Source: Vespa crabro
Lineage: Eukaryota > Arthropoda > Insecta > Hymenoptera > Vespidae
Length of the DNA stretch: 64,000 nt
Direction: 5' to 3'
Assembly (NCBI RefSeq): GCF_910589235.1
Contig: NC_060955.1
Coordinates: 16,654,758 to 16,718,757, forward strand
Positions 36,701 to 46,827 of the stretch are shown here, piece after piece. The notes under the pieces are model-generated. The model was not told where the DNA came from. It saw only the letters and a list, made by a program, of their open reading frames with translations, and did not search any database. A program made the position numbers and the translations under genes. The first letter of the stretch is position 1. Each line of letters opens with the position of its first letter.

Positions 36701-39620
36701 GAAACAAATAAGAAACGATCAAAATCGAAGAGAATCAACCAACGAGTTATCGAAAACTTCGAAAAAGTTAGTCCCAAAGACAGTGGATTCTTCAAAGACA
36801 GAAATAAAGTCTAATTCGAAAAAATACGAGATAACGGAAGTTCCTAAAGCTGCGGACAACAAAACTTTAATGGTCTTTAAAAAAGAGAACGAAAAGAGAA
36901 AGAGGAATACACCAAAACTGATTTCAAGGGAAAAGGACAAACAAGGACAACATCAACATAATTACAGGAAACGAAGAAAGACACTGAGGCAAAAACTAAA
37001 CGCAAAAGAAAAAGAGAATATCTTGCAGCAATATGACGACGAGATATCGAACGTGATAAAAAGAAATATAAAGGAGTATAATATAAAAGATAAAAATGGA
37101 AACTTGAAAAGAAAGATAAGAGAAAATTTAAGAAATAACGAGGACTATGAAGACATGACCGATCTAAAGAAAGTTGGATACGTTTCAACTTACGAACCGA
37201 TAGATTATGATACGTTAAAAAAAGAAAAACAGATAAATCGAGAAGAAAAAAGAAAATATATTCCCCAGGTAGCTATCATTGGGCCTTTGAAGAAAATCCA
37301 AGAAAAATTGATCGAATCTAAGAGATATCCTAATCTAGAGGATCCACGTGTCATACTCCATACAAAATACGATGGAACGAATTCAAAATTAATTCAATCG
37401 TTAGGATTCCCATATAATTTTATAAATGAAGGTAAACGAAACGATAAGGATCAACTTGCTTTTGATAAAAGATATTATGTTCTGGTCGATTCTAACAAAG
37501 AGAAAGATCCATGGACATTTCGGTATCAAAGAAAATCGGAGGAAAAATTGAGGAATGCTTATGAACATAATGAGAGAGAGAAATTGCCGGAAAACTCGAA
37601 GGTAAATTAATTTTCATTAGACTTATTAAAGAACAATCCATATTGCAATATAATTCGTAAAAGTCTGATTTAATATAAAGAGTATCATGGAAATCAATAA
37701 GATAACTATTTCATATTTTTTCCTTATATCATCTTCTTTTATTTTCATTCTAGTAATCGATCATTTCCTTTTCTAGGTTCGTACGTTAGAAATACCCATT
37801 ACGTATATATACGACAAATCCAAAGAAACAATCAATTCAAAAGAAACATTGAAATCACGAATCTCCAAACATAAAGTTTATGCTATTGATTCTACGATTT
37901 ACAAGGATGACGATCCAGAGTTGCAAACTCGTGAATATTCTTCTGAATTATTGATCTCTGATAATGATTCAACGTCAAACATTTACAATTTAATTCTCAA
38001 GCCGAAATTGAACAGAGAACAGAAGAATAATCAGTATCAAAGAAGTTCACCGATTTTGTATGTTTTAAACACAAAAAGACAAAATGACTTAAAGAAACAA
38101 TCGGATGTCGAATCGAATGTTTTGGAACGTAGAAACACGAACGATCATTTGGAGAAAGAATTTGAAACTGTTAATAATTCTAAGAATTCCGAACAAGACG
38201 ATTCTGAATCGATGGAAGAAGATATTACGAAAGAAGATGAGTCGATTACAATAAATCCAAGTCCGATGAAAAATTCGAAAAAAAATGAAGAAAATTCTAA
38301 AATTGACGAAAATCAAGAAAACATTGATAATCATCGAGCTCGAAGAGATATCGAAGAGATGAATTCAATATTAATTAAAAAATTACCATTATCGCTGTAC
38401 GAAAAAAATAAAATTACATGGTCAAAACTATATAATTATTTGAATTTAAACAAGGATTTTTCGATCGATAAATCGGTCGAGAATTCAAAACGATTTTCAA
38501 AATTATTTAAGAAATTAAATTTTATCGAAAGTATATTTAATAATCCAACAAAAAAATCACTATTATCTTTCGACACACGTTTCATCAAAAATCATCGAAT
38601 CGACAAAGATCTTTCGAAAAAAACCATTCCTTTTTCGAAAGATATAGATTTTATGGAGAGTTTAAAACACATTTTATTCAATAATAGTGTATATTTCAAA
38701 TCGGAAGAAAATGAATCTTCTATAAACGAAATAGGAGGACATGTAACATCTGAGAAACATTCAGATGAACTTGATAAAGAAGTACTGAACGAGATAAACC
38801 ATGAAAATGAAGATTTTAGCGTAAAACGAGATACAAATGAATGGTTAAAAATGTTACCTTTGATATTACAAAAAAATAAGCGTAAACATGGACAATTGCA
38901 AGAAAAAAACAATTACGAGGTATATTAAAACATATTTAAATTAATATTTACAATAAATTAAAAATAAACACTATATATATTGAGTTTAGTTAATCTTATT
39001 TAATTAATATTTTTTAGATAAGTTCTTTACAACCCAGCAACATATTTCAAAGTAAAAGCGAAATTGTTAAAAATCCAAAATTAAATTTAAAACACGTATA
39101 CAGTTATATAAATGAAAATAATAATAAACCATTGGAAGATATAGATCATGAAAATTTAAATAAAGAATCAGAGAAACTTGATCAACTTCGGGAATTCAAT
39201 CCATTATTAAGTTCGGAAGAAGAAAACTATGTAGTAGATAATTTTTTGGAATCTTTTTTACGGCACGATTCCCTGATGAAGAATAATGATCATAAGAATG
39301 AACCGAATGTCAGTAATAAATCATCGTCGTTTCTTCAAGGAGCTATTCCAGAATTACAAGAAGTGATAACCGAAAGATTTAATACAGCCCAGAACGTAAC
39401 TAAATCTTTGAAAGAATTCACGGAAAGCTTCGATAAAAAGTTTAACGAGACTCTACTGAAAGATGATAAAAATGAAACCGTTGAAAATACAATTTCGTCC
39501 ACGATCATGCATTTTTCAAATGATGATAAGCCTACGAGCATTTTTCATACGATTATAACGAATGTGCAAAAATTTTTCACTTCTTTCTCTGATTTTATTC
39601 GTACGCTCTATAGAAAATAA
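29588..39620 (+). CDS. Heparanase-like GH79 protein with giant charged C-terminal tail
   Basis: Eleven exons join in phase: 29588-29775, 30401-30522, 32960-33115, 33189-33396, 33498-33622, 33706-33839, 33924-34189, 34450-34597, 34662-37601, 37777-38919, 39018-39620 (stop TAA), giving about 2,010 residues. Residues 1-21 form a signal peptide (hydrophobic LSLLTCLAIFVTG). Residues about 22-453 match heparanase, an endo-beta-glucuronidase of heparan sulfate: RALSPAYLRLGGP, GFNVSWQLGYE, LTAVTWHP, WIAESKYET, LGIQVLMRQ, DYWVSLLHKKLVG and VLLNGK. The nucleophile Glu is kept (E268) and the acid/base Glu aligns with E156, but the preceding Asn is Tyr155 and the following Pro is Cys157. C346 and C453 match the domain-closing disulfide. 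Residues about 454-2010 are a Lys/Glu/Asn/Ser-rich tail that I do not recognise. The vertebrate linker between the two heparanase chains is absent. GH79 identity is secure; activity and tail function are unknown. Confidence 0.88.
30523..32959. other. Intron 2 of the heparanase-like gene
   Basis: The GTAAGA donor and TTTAG acceptor leave phase 1, so exons 2 and 3 join in frame without a further exon. The intron contains a TC/TA compound microsatellite (30630-30707) and a GC-richer block at about 32690-32860 just upstream of exon 3. I saw no heparanase-like segment, so no missing exon is proposed. Confidence 0.6.
30630..30707. repeat. Compound (TC)n(TA)n microsatellite
   Basis: TC tract passing directly into TA tract, in intron 2 of the heparanase-like gene. 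Confidence 0.95.
34674..39617 (+). other. Tail-encoding part of the heparanase-like gene (exons 9-11)
   Basis: After the last GH79 cysteine (C453) the frame stays open through three long exons of 2,940, 1,143 and 603 nt. The encoded tail is rich in Lys, Glu, Asp, Asn and Ser and looks mostly disordered or helical, with almost no Cys apart from a small cluster (DCRCRVIRNLNDDLKLIRC). Basic cleavage-type sites occur at RKRR (residues 484-487), SLVKR (505-509) and HRARR (RARR 1616-1619), with VKRD further on. A degenerate tandem repeat built on YEE.TESDN..NVRTYETE lies at 36051-36263. The last exon ends in a helical, hydrophobic segment (FHTIITNVQKFFTSFSDFI). All three exons keep phase 0 and introns 9 and 10 are short, which argues for a real coding region. 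Confidence 0.75.
36051..36263 (+). repeat. Coding tandem repeat in the heparanase-like tail
   Basis: Four imperfect units of roughly 14-19 codons begin with Tyr-Glu-(Glu/Lys) and contain TESD or AESD: YEEITESDSDNVRTYETEH, YEETTESDNYKTEN, YEKTAESDNENVRTYDTEY and YEERTESDNEKVKDHETEQ. They correspond to residues about 913-983 of the predicted protein. Confidence 0.8.
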
Positions 39621-39925
39621 TAAATTTATAATAATGTTATTTCATTTACATTTCATGTATTCATACTATTTCTTTTTAAAAATACATATCATGCAACTTA
39701 GCTATATCTTTATAATACTTAATTGAGAATATCAGATTTGTAATAAACTATATACATGCATCTAAATGTAAGTATATAAGTGAGAAAAGAAAAAAAGGAT
39801 GGTGTAATAAATAACAAATAATATTCTAGGATAATTATTATACGACCCCTTTAATATATATATATTACATATATCTATATATAATATATAAATATATATA
39901 TGTATAATATATATATGTATGTATG

Positions 39926-39958
<33 letters not shown>

Positions 39959-41475
39959 TATATATGTATATGTATATATAATGTAGATCTTTCTGAGGAA
40001 CTTATTAAAATTTGTAAAATAATAAATTAGGATATACATATATATATAAGGCACTACAATGGATAGTACTGGTAGATATATATTATAGACTGATAATATA
40101 TTATTACTATGGTAACCTTTTAGATTGTTATTGTAATAATATAACTATATTTAATACAATTAAAATAATTGTTATGTATGATGTCGAAAAGTTTTATTTT
40201 GGAGATGTGATTATATTTTGTACAATTAGAAAACCAGTAGGATCCTTTACAAAATGTAGTGCAAATTTAATCGGACTAAACACACGAATGCATGAAAAAG
40301 AAATATATATAATATATATATAAAATACAATGCTTTATCGATAAATAAAATCTTTTTTTAGAATTTGATAGATTGATATAATTGTCATTCATATATCTAT
40401 TCGTATAATATTGCACATAAAACTTAAGATATAGAGATTTTACTCCTTCATAAATAAAGTTTTCTGTTTTGAAAATTTTATGAATTTGAATATATAATAC
40501 ACAATGTATAGCATTTATAAAATACACATTTACTATTCATAATTGTCATTATACAAATGACACCACACACATTGTCAATTATCTTTAATTAATACATTAC
40601 AATGTACTTAAGTACTTTATTTCAAAAAATACGATATTGTATTTAAGAAGTTTAAGATTTTTAACACAGATGTATCATTTTTTTTTTATATGTTTTAACA
40701 AAATAGTATAAAAGTTTTCTCATTTCTCTTATTATTTAATTCTATTGTTTAATTCATAGAATGCAATACTAGGAAGATTATTTTGGATTTCTTTTATAGA
40801 ATTGTTTTACTTTATATAATATGTCTTATGAATCACTCAGTGTGTTAAATTATTTTTTGCACTTATATGTATATGATTAAAAGAGCATTCCTTAAATAGA
40901 ATTATACTTGTATGGAATAGTACAAAAACTACAATTCGTATTATATAAAATATAATAGGAAGTTTCAATTCAGGTAATAAATTACTTTTTAAAAATATTG
41001 ATTAGATGAACGAATAAAAATGGTAGAACGTACTTCATCGTATAGTTGAAATATTAATTAGTAATGTTGAAAATTAGGACACAGTATATATTTAATGACT
41101 AGAGAATAAATTAAGCATCTCAATAGTTTTTCCCTATTCGTAAAGAGAATTAATATTACCAGTCTATCAAATAGTTGTTATATTGTTTAAAATAAGATGT
41201 TCTTTGGTAACTAAAATTGAAACACGTACGATAAAGAATTAGTATACCTTTGTTGTTTGACAATTTGTCAAAAGTCATTTTTACGACTACATTATTTGTC
41301 TAGATTCAATAAAATCTTAATTCCATTATTTTGCGAACGCACTTCGCTGTTCTGCTACAGATATTAATCTGTAACGTGGAATAATCCATAAAAACTGTAT
41401 AAAGAATACAGCTAAAAGGATATTCGGATATTCCATGAATACTTAATTTATTTTCTTAACGTCTACTTTCTCATC
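39621..41475. other. Convergent 3' region between the heparanase-like gene and TMEM38
   Basis: The two genes converge here. The stretch is extremely AT-rich and has no coding frame that I support. An AATAAA overlaps the heparanase-like stop region (39619-39624), with further AATAAA-like signals downstream. TTTATT at 41447-41452 reads AATAAA on the minus strand just past the TMEM38 stop. A long TA/TATG tract lies at 39855-39985. Confidence 0.6.
39855..39985. repeat. TA/TATG-rich tract
   Basis: Imperfect TA array with TATG and AATATA interruptions in the convergent 3' region. Confidence 0.9.
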
Positions 41476-43858
41476 CTATGCTTGACCTCGACCAAATAAT
41501 ATAGCAAGGGAATCCCAAATTCCTCCCAAAAATAGGGCACAAAATAGATTTTCGAAGGGTACAAATGGATCATGAATGCCAAGTAAAATGGATGATAACT
41601 GTAAAAAAAAGATTAGATAAAATAATAATAGTCATTTATTCCTTTTTTTTTTGTTTCAAATATATTATCAAAGGATACTTTACCTTGAAATAAACGAAGA
41701 AAATGACTATGCCAAAATATACCAAAGCGTGAGGTGCAGAAATAAGAGCTGTTTTCTTATCTAATACAAATATTATGGATGCAACCATGGATGCTTTTGT
41801 CGGGCTGAAATATAAATCAATTTTAACGTTACGATATTTAATATATTACATTTAGATTTATATATAAAAAAGTATACGCACAAACTAGGTTGCATAAATT
41901 CCATAGCAGTAGGTGTCCATACACCGCGTATAAGTCGTTCAAAAAGCTTTGTAAATCCAGCACCATTACCTAAAAAATATATTTTCCTTATTAGTACAAT
42001 CATTTTTAAATCCTCGATATTATAATTAATTAGAAAGTAAACCTTTAAGTGTTCCAATTAATATCATGATAAGATATGCATTTGGATATAATTTTCCTGC
42101 ATGAGTCACACCATCATAAACTTTTTTACATCTACAACAAAAAATAAATATAATTTATTTAAAAAAAAAAAAAATGAAAATAAATTTTGTATATACCTGT
42201 ATATCTCCTTCATCGCGGAACATGCAATTTTCACTGGTAAAAATTTAGCTACTTTATATCCAATATCAAATGGTGTATAGAATATTACATACCTAGAAAA
42301 ATAAATTTCCATTAATAAATCAGAAAATATTATATATAACAGAAGTATAGTTTATATACTGACCAAACAACAGTTGCAACTATTACTTGTGGTGTATTTT
42401 TTAATGGTGCTAAAATTGGTTCACCTAATAATCCATTGCAAAGCATACCACTTGCAAACACTACTAGCATCGTAGAGAGCCAACATGATAATGGATGTTT
42501 TCGTGAAAAAGCTTGTGCACCTGTTGTATCAAAGAATAATAACATGTTATGATCATACGTCACCAATATTATAAATAATAATCTAAATTAAATTACAAAA
42601 ATTTATAAAATATCTAACTTAATTAAGTCAAAACAAAATGTATAAAATTGTATTAAATTACATTAGCTGATATAGATATAAGAAGAAATTGTGGTGAAGA
42701 CTTCTTTCAATTAAAAATTCATTTCTTAGGAACTAATGATACAGATGTCCTTCATGCTTGATCGCATGTAAAAGTTATTGAGAAATCATTTTCTTTATTC
42801 AGGGTAACATACATATTATGTAATTTATCCACAGAAGCATAAAGTATAATACTTATAATTCACATATTTCACGTTATTATTAAACAACACAATTATTACC
42901 TGCTAATGAAAATAATAAAATATATATTTTTATTAAAAATTATTAAATCTTATATTATTAAATGTAATCCAATCTTTAAGAAATATGATTGAAGCTATCT
43001 ATTATTTTCCATTTTTTAAATATAATTACCAATTAATTATTATATGAACTTATTGAATTAACATAATATAAACTTTATAAAGAATCATAAAATATCGATA
43101 ATATATTGAACGTACCAAGACACAAATAAATAATATTATATTGTATTATATATCGTAAAATTAATTTAAATTTTCTTTAATATTTATCATAATTACATAA
43201 GATTTACATATACACTTATGCCAGATTAAAGTATATAATATTATTATCTTTATAGTAGTATTCTGAAAATAGATTCCACAAATTGGACACTTTACTTAAT
43301 TATAGTCATGCCCGGAGATCAGTCTGATGGATTTTTATCTTTTTCTCCTTTTTTTTTTTTGACGGATTCTTTTTTTATTATTTCAATAAATATATTATAA
43401 CTATAAAATGATGAACACGAATAATACTATATTAAAGAATAATTAAATAAAATATTTAATTAAGTATAAATCATAGAGAAATAATAAACGTTTTTTGATA
43501 AGTTAAAGTTGCTTGAAAACTCCTTGCATCGTCCAAAATATATTCTCGAAATCTTTATATTCAAATAGACGTAGTAAACTTGCATAATAACAGTAAATGT
43601 AATAATAAAATAATGATATAATGTGGTAAACTATCAGGTTTGTCGAGAAAATGAGTCGAGAGTACCGTAGAAGCTATCTCGGGGCATAAGCTCGGCGAGT
43701 TTTAAATTTAGATTTAATCTGGTAGGCTAGGACTTACCGGGTCCCAAATCCTCTCTGACGTGTAGAGCACAAAGTAAAGAATGAGCGATGTCGAAGTATG
43801 GAAACATTTTTAATTTAATGACCTGGTTGGCCATATCTAGGAACGCTTCGGGATCCAT
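41476..43858 (-). CDS. TMEM38: Trimeric intracellular cation channel (TRIC / TMEM38)
   Basis: TRIC channels are K+-permeable channels of the ER/SR membrane that supply counter-current during Ca2+ release. Seven minus-strand exons join in phase: 43738-43858, 42364-42520, 42197-42292, 42043-42131, 41882-41969, 41684-41804, 41476-41598, giving 264 residues, close to the fly protein. The start is the ATG at 43858 (MDPEAFLDMANQVIKLKMFP), matching the conserved insect N terminus. Recognisable blocks are FSRKHPLSCWLSTMLVVFASG, LGEPILAPLKNTPQ, YVIFYTPFDIGYKVAKFLP, MKEIYRCKKVYDGVTHAGKL (the KE-containing lipid-binding region), GNGAGFTKLFERL, WTPTAMEFMQPSF, ISAPHALVYFGIVIFFVYFK and GIHDPFVPFENLFCALFLGG. 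The protein is multi-spanning with several hydrophobic helices. The gene is complete and diverges from TRMT5, with 856 bp between the two starts. Confidence 0.95.
42521..43737. other. Intron 1 of TMEM38
   Basis: This is AT-rich intron sequence of about 1.2 kb between TMEM38 exons 1 and 2 (minus-strand donor GTAAGT at 43737-43732). I see no other gene or strong structure in it. Confidence 0.7.
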
Positions 43859-44714
43859 TTTACTTGATTTTAAAGAGTTATTGTTTCTTCGTTAATGAAT
43901 AAAACAATTTGTATTGTTTTAAAAAAAGTACTAAAAAGTACCCGCGGATCGACGCTGGCTATGCGCCGTCCGAAACGAACTACTCCTCTACTAGCAATGG
44001 CATACGATTGCAGCAACTTATAAAAAAAAAAAAGAAAAAGAAAAAACATTCTCACCGGAGTTGGTTTACATTTGTATTAGAGTTGACATTTTTTTTCGAC
44101 AGATGGCAGTTAATACAAACAATGAACTTCCTTATTGACAGACGGTAATTTATCTCCTATTACACAGAGGGCGTTAAGAGAAAACTATTATTGCCACACC
44201 TGCTGTCGTCAAATAAAATGTAATTGAACTCGTTATTTTCTTAAATAAAATTTAATAACTCTTCTAAATACTGCTTCGACATATTTTCAAGAGTAGATAA
44301 TTAAGGTAAATAATTATTTTTTTGTGCTATAGAATTGTAACATTACATAAGTTTAACATCTCAAACTATTAGAATGTTTACATGTGCATATCGAATTTTT
44401 GATTTATAAAATGTGACTTGCATAATTATTAGATTTAACTTTGAAGGGTTTACATTTATAAAAAAAATTAATAATAATCGGATGAGACTGTATTAATATC
44501 TAGCTCTTAAAATTGTTAACATTTGTTCTAAAGGAATAAATGTTCATTTTAAGTATATAGGATCAGATACTCTTGTGAAAGTTTATTCTGTTTGTCATGT
44601 TCATGTTTTTAAATTCCAAATTAATATAATCAATGAATTATTATTTTTAAAAGAATGATTCATTGACTAATAAATAAATGTTATGGTATTGTTAACCAGT
44701 GTCTGATCCTGTAA
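43859..44714. promoter_or_regulatory. Divergent promoter region, TMEM38 / TRMT5
   Basis: The 856 bp between two divergent start codons must contain both promoters unless a 5' exon has been missed. The TMEM38-proximal part (about 43935-44200) is GC-richer, with CCGCGGATCGACG and GCGCCGTCCG, and the TRMT5-proximal half is AT-rich. No clear TATA box was assigned. This is an inference from position. Confidence 0.5.
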
Positions 44715-46127
44715 ATGCTGGGACCCAAGATTGCCATATTAAATCAGCTACGTTACATTTATAAAACCACTATGACTTCTTTGCTGGTTCCTCCAGTGTC
44801 AGTGCGCGGTATGACATGCTTGGATCGTGATGCATTTACTACTACTATAGAGATACCTTGTTTGAAATTGTATAAAGTTAAAATTTCACAATTTATGCCA
44901 ATATTAAAAAAGTATCTACTTAGGATGCAGTGTCTAAAACCAGTTCAAAATAGAGATGATGGTATTATTGTTTACCTTAATCCAAAAATTGTTGAAAAAT
45001 TTGAAGATATTGATGAAAATGATAGAAACTTATTAAAAGATCAATATGAATATTTTGGAAAAACTTCATTGACATTAAAATATGAAAACTGGAAATCAGA
45101 AGATATATTGAAGTCTATTCTTCCAGAAGTGATTGAAACGCCTACATCGTTCAGTCAAGTAGGACATATAGTACATTTAAATTTGCGCGATGCACAATTA
45201 CCTTACAAGAATATCATCGGACAAGTTTTTCTTGATAAAATACCAACTGCTCGTACAGTTGTAAATAAAACAAATACCATAGACACAACATATCGTCATT
45301 TTACTATGGAAATATTGGCTGGTGATAACAATACTGTAACTACGGTCAAAGAAAATGGCAGAATATATCAATTTGATTTTGCTCAAGTTTATTGGAATCC
45401 ACGTTTATCTACAGAACATATGAATTTATTGACATACATGAAAGTTGACGATGTCTTATATGATGTCTTTGCAGGAGTAGGACCTTTTGCTATTCCTGCA
45501 GCTCGCAAAAAAGTTCAAGTATTTGCAAATGATCTAAATCCAGAATCGTACAAATGGTTACAAAAAAATGCTATTATTAATAAAATCAAACAGAACTTCC
45601 AATGTTACAATATGGATGGTAGAGATTTTTTAAGAGATATAGTTAGAACTAATATTCTCAATAGAAGAAATAATAATACGATTGGTAAGGAACACATAGC
45701 TATGAATTTACCAGCTTTAGCTATTGAATTTTTAGATGTGCTTCCAAATTGGTTTACTCTAGAAGAAATAAAGAAGGTCTGTTCTAATCCACCTATAATA
45801 CATCTTTATTGTTTTGTGAAATTACCAAAAAATGAAGATCCATGCAAAGCTGCAAAATCTTTAGTAGAGAACAAACTTGGTTGCAAGTTGTATCCCGATT
45901 CATTGGTCAATATCCATAATGTTAGAGATGTTTCTCCGAATAAAGAAATGATTCGTGTATCATTTTTGCTAACTGAAAATGTACTTAAAGGCGAGGAGCC
46001 AGCAATGAAGAAACAAAAAATAGAAGAATATACTGATCTCCATTTAAATCCTAATGATACAAATAGCAATTCTTGTTTGACTTATAGAAATAAAGACAAC
46101 GATGGGAAAAAAGAAAGTTACTCATAA
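44715..46127 (+). CDS. TRMT5: tRNA (guanine-37 N1)-methyltransferase, Trm5 type
   Basis: Trm5 uses S-adenosylmethionine to make m1G37 next to the anticodon, in the nucleus/cytosol and in mitochondria, preventing +1 frameshifting. This is an intronless 470-residue frame aligning along its full length with the animal enzyme: VRGMTCLDR (30-38), GHIVHLNLRDAQLPYK (150-165), IGQVFLDK, YWNPRLSTEH (226-235), SAM motif DVFAGVGPFAIP (250-261), FANDLNPES (270-278), DGRDF (301-305) and MNLPALAIEFLD (330-341, the NPP-like catalytic motif). The first in-frame ATG gives a basic N terminus (MLGPKIAILNQLRYIYKT) without acidic residues that could be a mitochondrial presequence; the Met at residue 20 could start a nuclear/cytosolic form. 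The last 26 bases overlap the start of the RBIS-like frame. Possible poly(A) signals (AATAAA at 46261-46266) fall inside the RBIS intron. Confidence 0.95.
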   Translation: MLGPKIAILNQLRYIYKTTMTSLLVPPVSVRGMTCLDRDAFTTTIEIPCLKLYKVKISQFMPILKKYLLRMQCLKPVQNRDDGIIVYLNPKIVEKFEDIDENDRNLLKDQYEYFGKTSLTLKYENWKSEDILKSILPEVIETPTSFSQVGHIVHLNLRDAQLPYKNIIGQVFLDKIPTARTVVNKTNTIDTTYRHFTMEILAGDNNTVTTVKENGRIYQFDFAQVYWNPRLSTEHMNLLTYMKVDDVLYDVFAGVGPFAIPAARKKVQVFANDLNPESYKWLQKNAIINKIKQNFQCYNMDGRDFLRDIVRTNILNRRNNNTIGKEHIAMNLPALAIEFLDVLPNWFTLEEIKKVCSNPPIIHLYCFVKLPKNEDPCKAAKSLVENKLGCKLYPDSLVNIHNVRDVSPNKEMIRVSFLLTENVLKGEEPAMKKQKIEEYTDLHLNPNDTNSNSCLTYRNKDNDGKKESYS

Positions 46128-46551
46128 GACCAAAAATGTATTCCAAGTACCAACAGCCCGTAGTATTAAATTGAAATCTAAAGCTGAGAAAATGGTGAAA
46201 AATTTGAAAAAAGTAAGTTTCTAAAATAATAGCATTGAAATATTAATTGTGAGTCTTGAAAATAAATTTCATCATAGAAAATACTCTGTGAGAATAAAAC
46301 AAATAAATAGTTAATACTTCTTCCATTAGTTAGATTTGAAAGTAAATAAAACAAGAATAACAACAACAAAGGATAAAACAGCATACATTAACAAACAAAT
46401 GAAGGAATTGCATCAAGAAGTGTGTAGATCACATAAGAAGAAATCTAATACTGAAAAAGTGCAGAAGCAAGCAAATAAAAAAATAATCAGAAGTTCAATG
46501 CCAGTACAAACTGATGCAACAACAATCTTAGTAGAACAAATGCAAATATGA
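46102..46551 (+). CDS. RBIS: RBIS-like ribosomal biogenesis factor
   Basis: Two exons (46102-46212 and 46330-46551) join in phase 0 with a GTAAGT donor and TTAG acceptor, encoding 110 very basic residues. The N terminus MGKKKVTHKTKNVFQVPTA, followed by KLKSKAEKMVKNLKK and later PVQTDATTILVEQMQ, parallels human RBIS (C8orf59: KSRNVFHIA, FKAKNKAK, TTNLKK, VDEATRLMALL; 100 residues), a nucleolar factor for 60S subunit assembly. The assignment rests on remembered family sequence. The start codon lies inside TRMT5, +1 relative to its frame, so the two genes overlap by 26 bp on one strand. An AATAAA at 46604-46609, 53 bp past the stop, is a good poly(A) signal. FLAD1 starts only 276 bp downstream. 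Confidence 0.82.
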
Positions 46552-46603
46552 GAGTTACTACTCTTTGAACTTATTTGTATCGAAAGTAATTTTTTATACG
46601 ATT

Positions 46604-46609
46604 AATAAA
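46604..46609 (+). terminator. Likely poly(A) signal of RBIS
   Basis: A canonical AATAAA lies 53 bp beyond the RBIS stop codon and well before the FLAD1 start. It would serve either an RBIS mRNA or a joint TRMT5-RBIS mRNA. Confidence 0.6.
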
Positions 46610-46827
46610 AAATATTATATTTGTTATATTTGTTATACAAGTAAATAAATATATGTGCATATAACCTAACAAGTGTATTTTTATTATCATTTTTTTTTTT
46701 ACCAAATCCTGTGTGACGTACAGAACTATAATAGTCCGTAATTTTCATCCATATAAATTATACATTAGCTATGCATATTGACTAATATATCATTTCTTAT
46801 CTCAATTTACTTAGAGATTACATTGGA

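Noticed and set aside
43300..43335. GC-containing CATGCCCGGAGATCAGTCTGATGG in TMEM38 intron 1, considered as an RNA-gene remnant
   Set aside because: No cloverleaf or other defined fold could be drawn.
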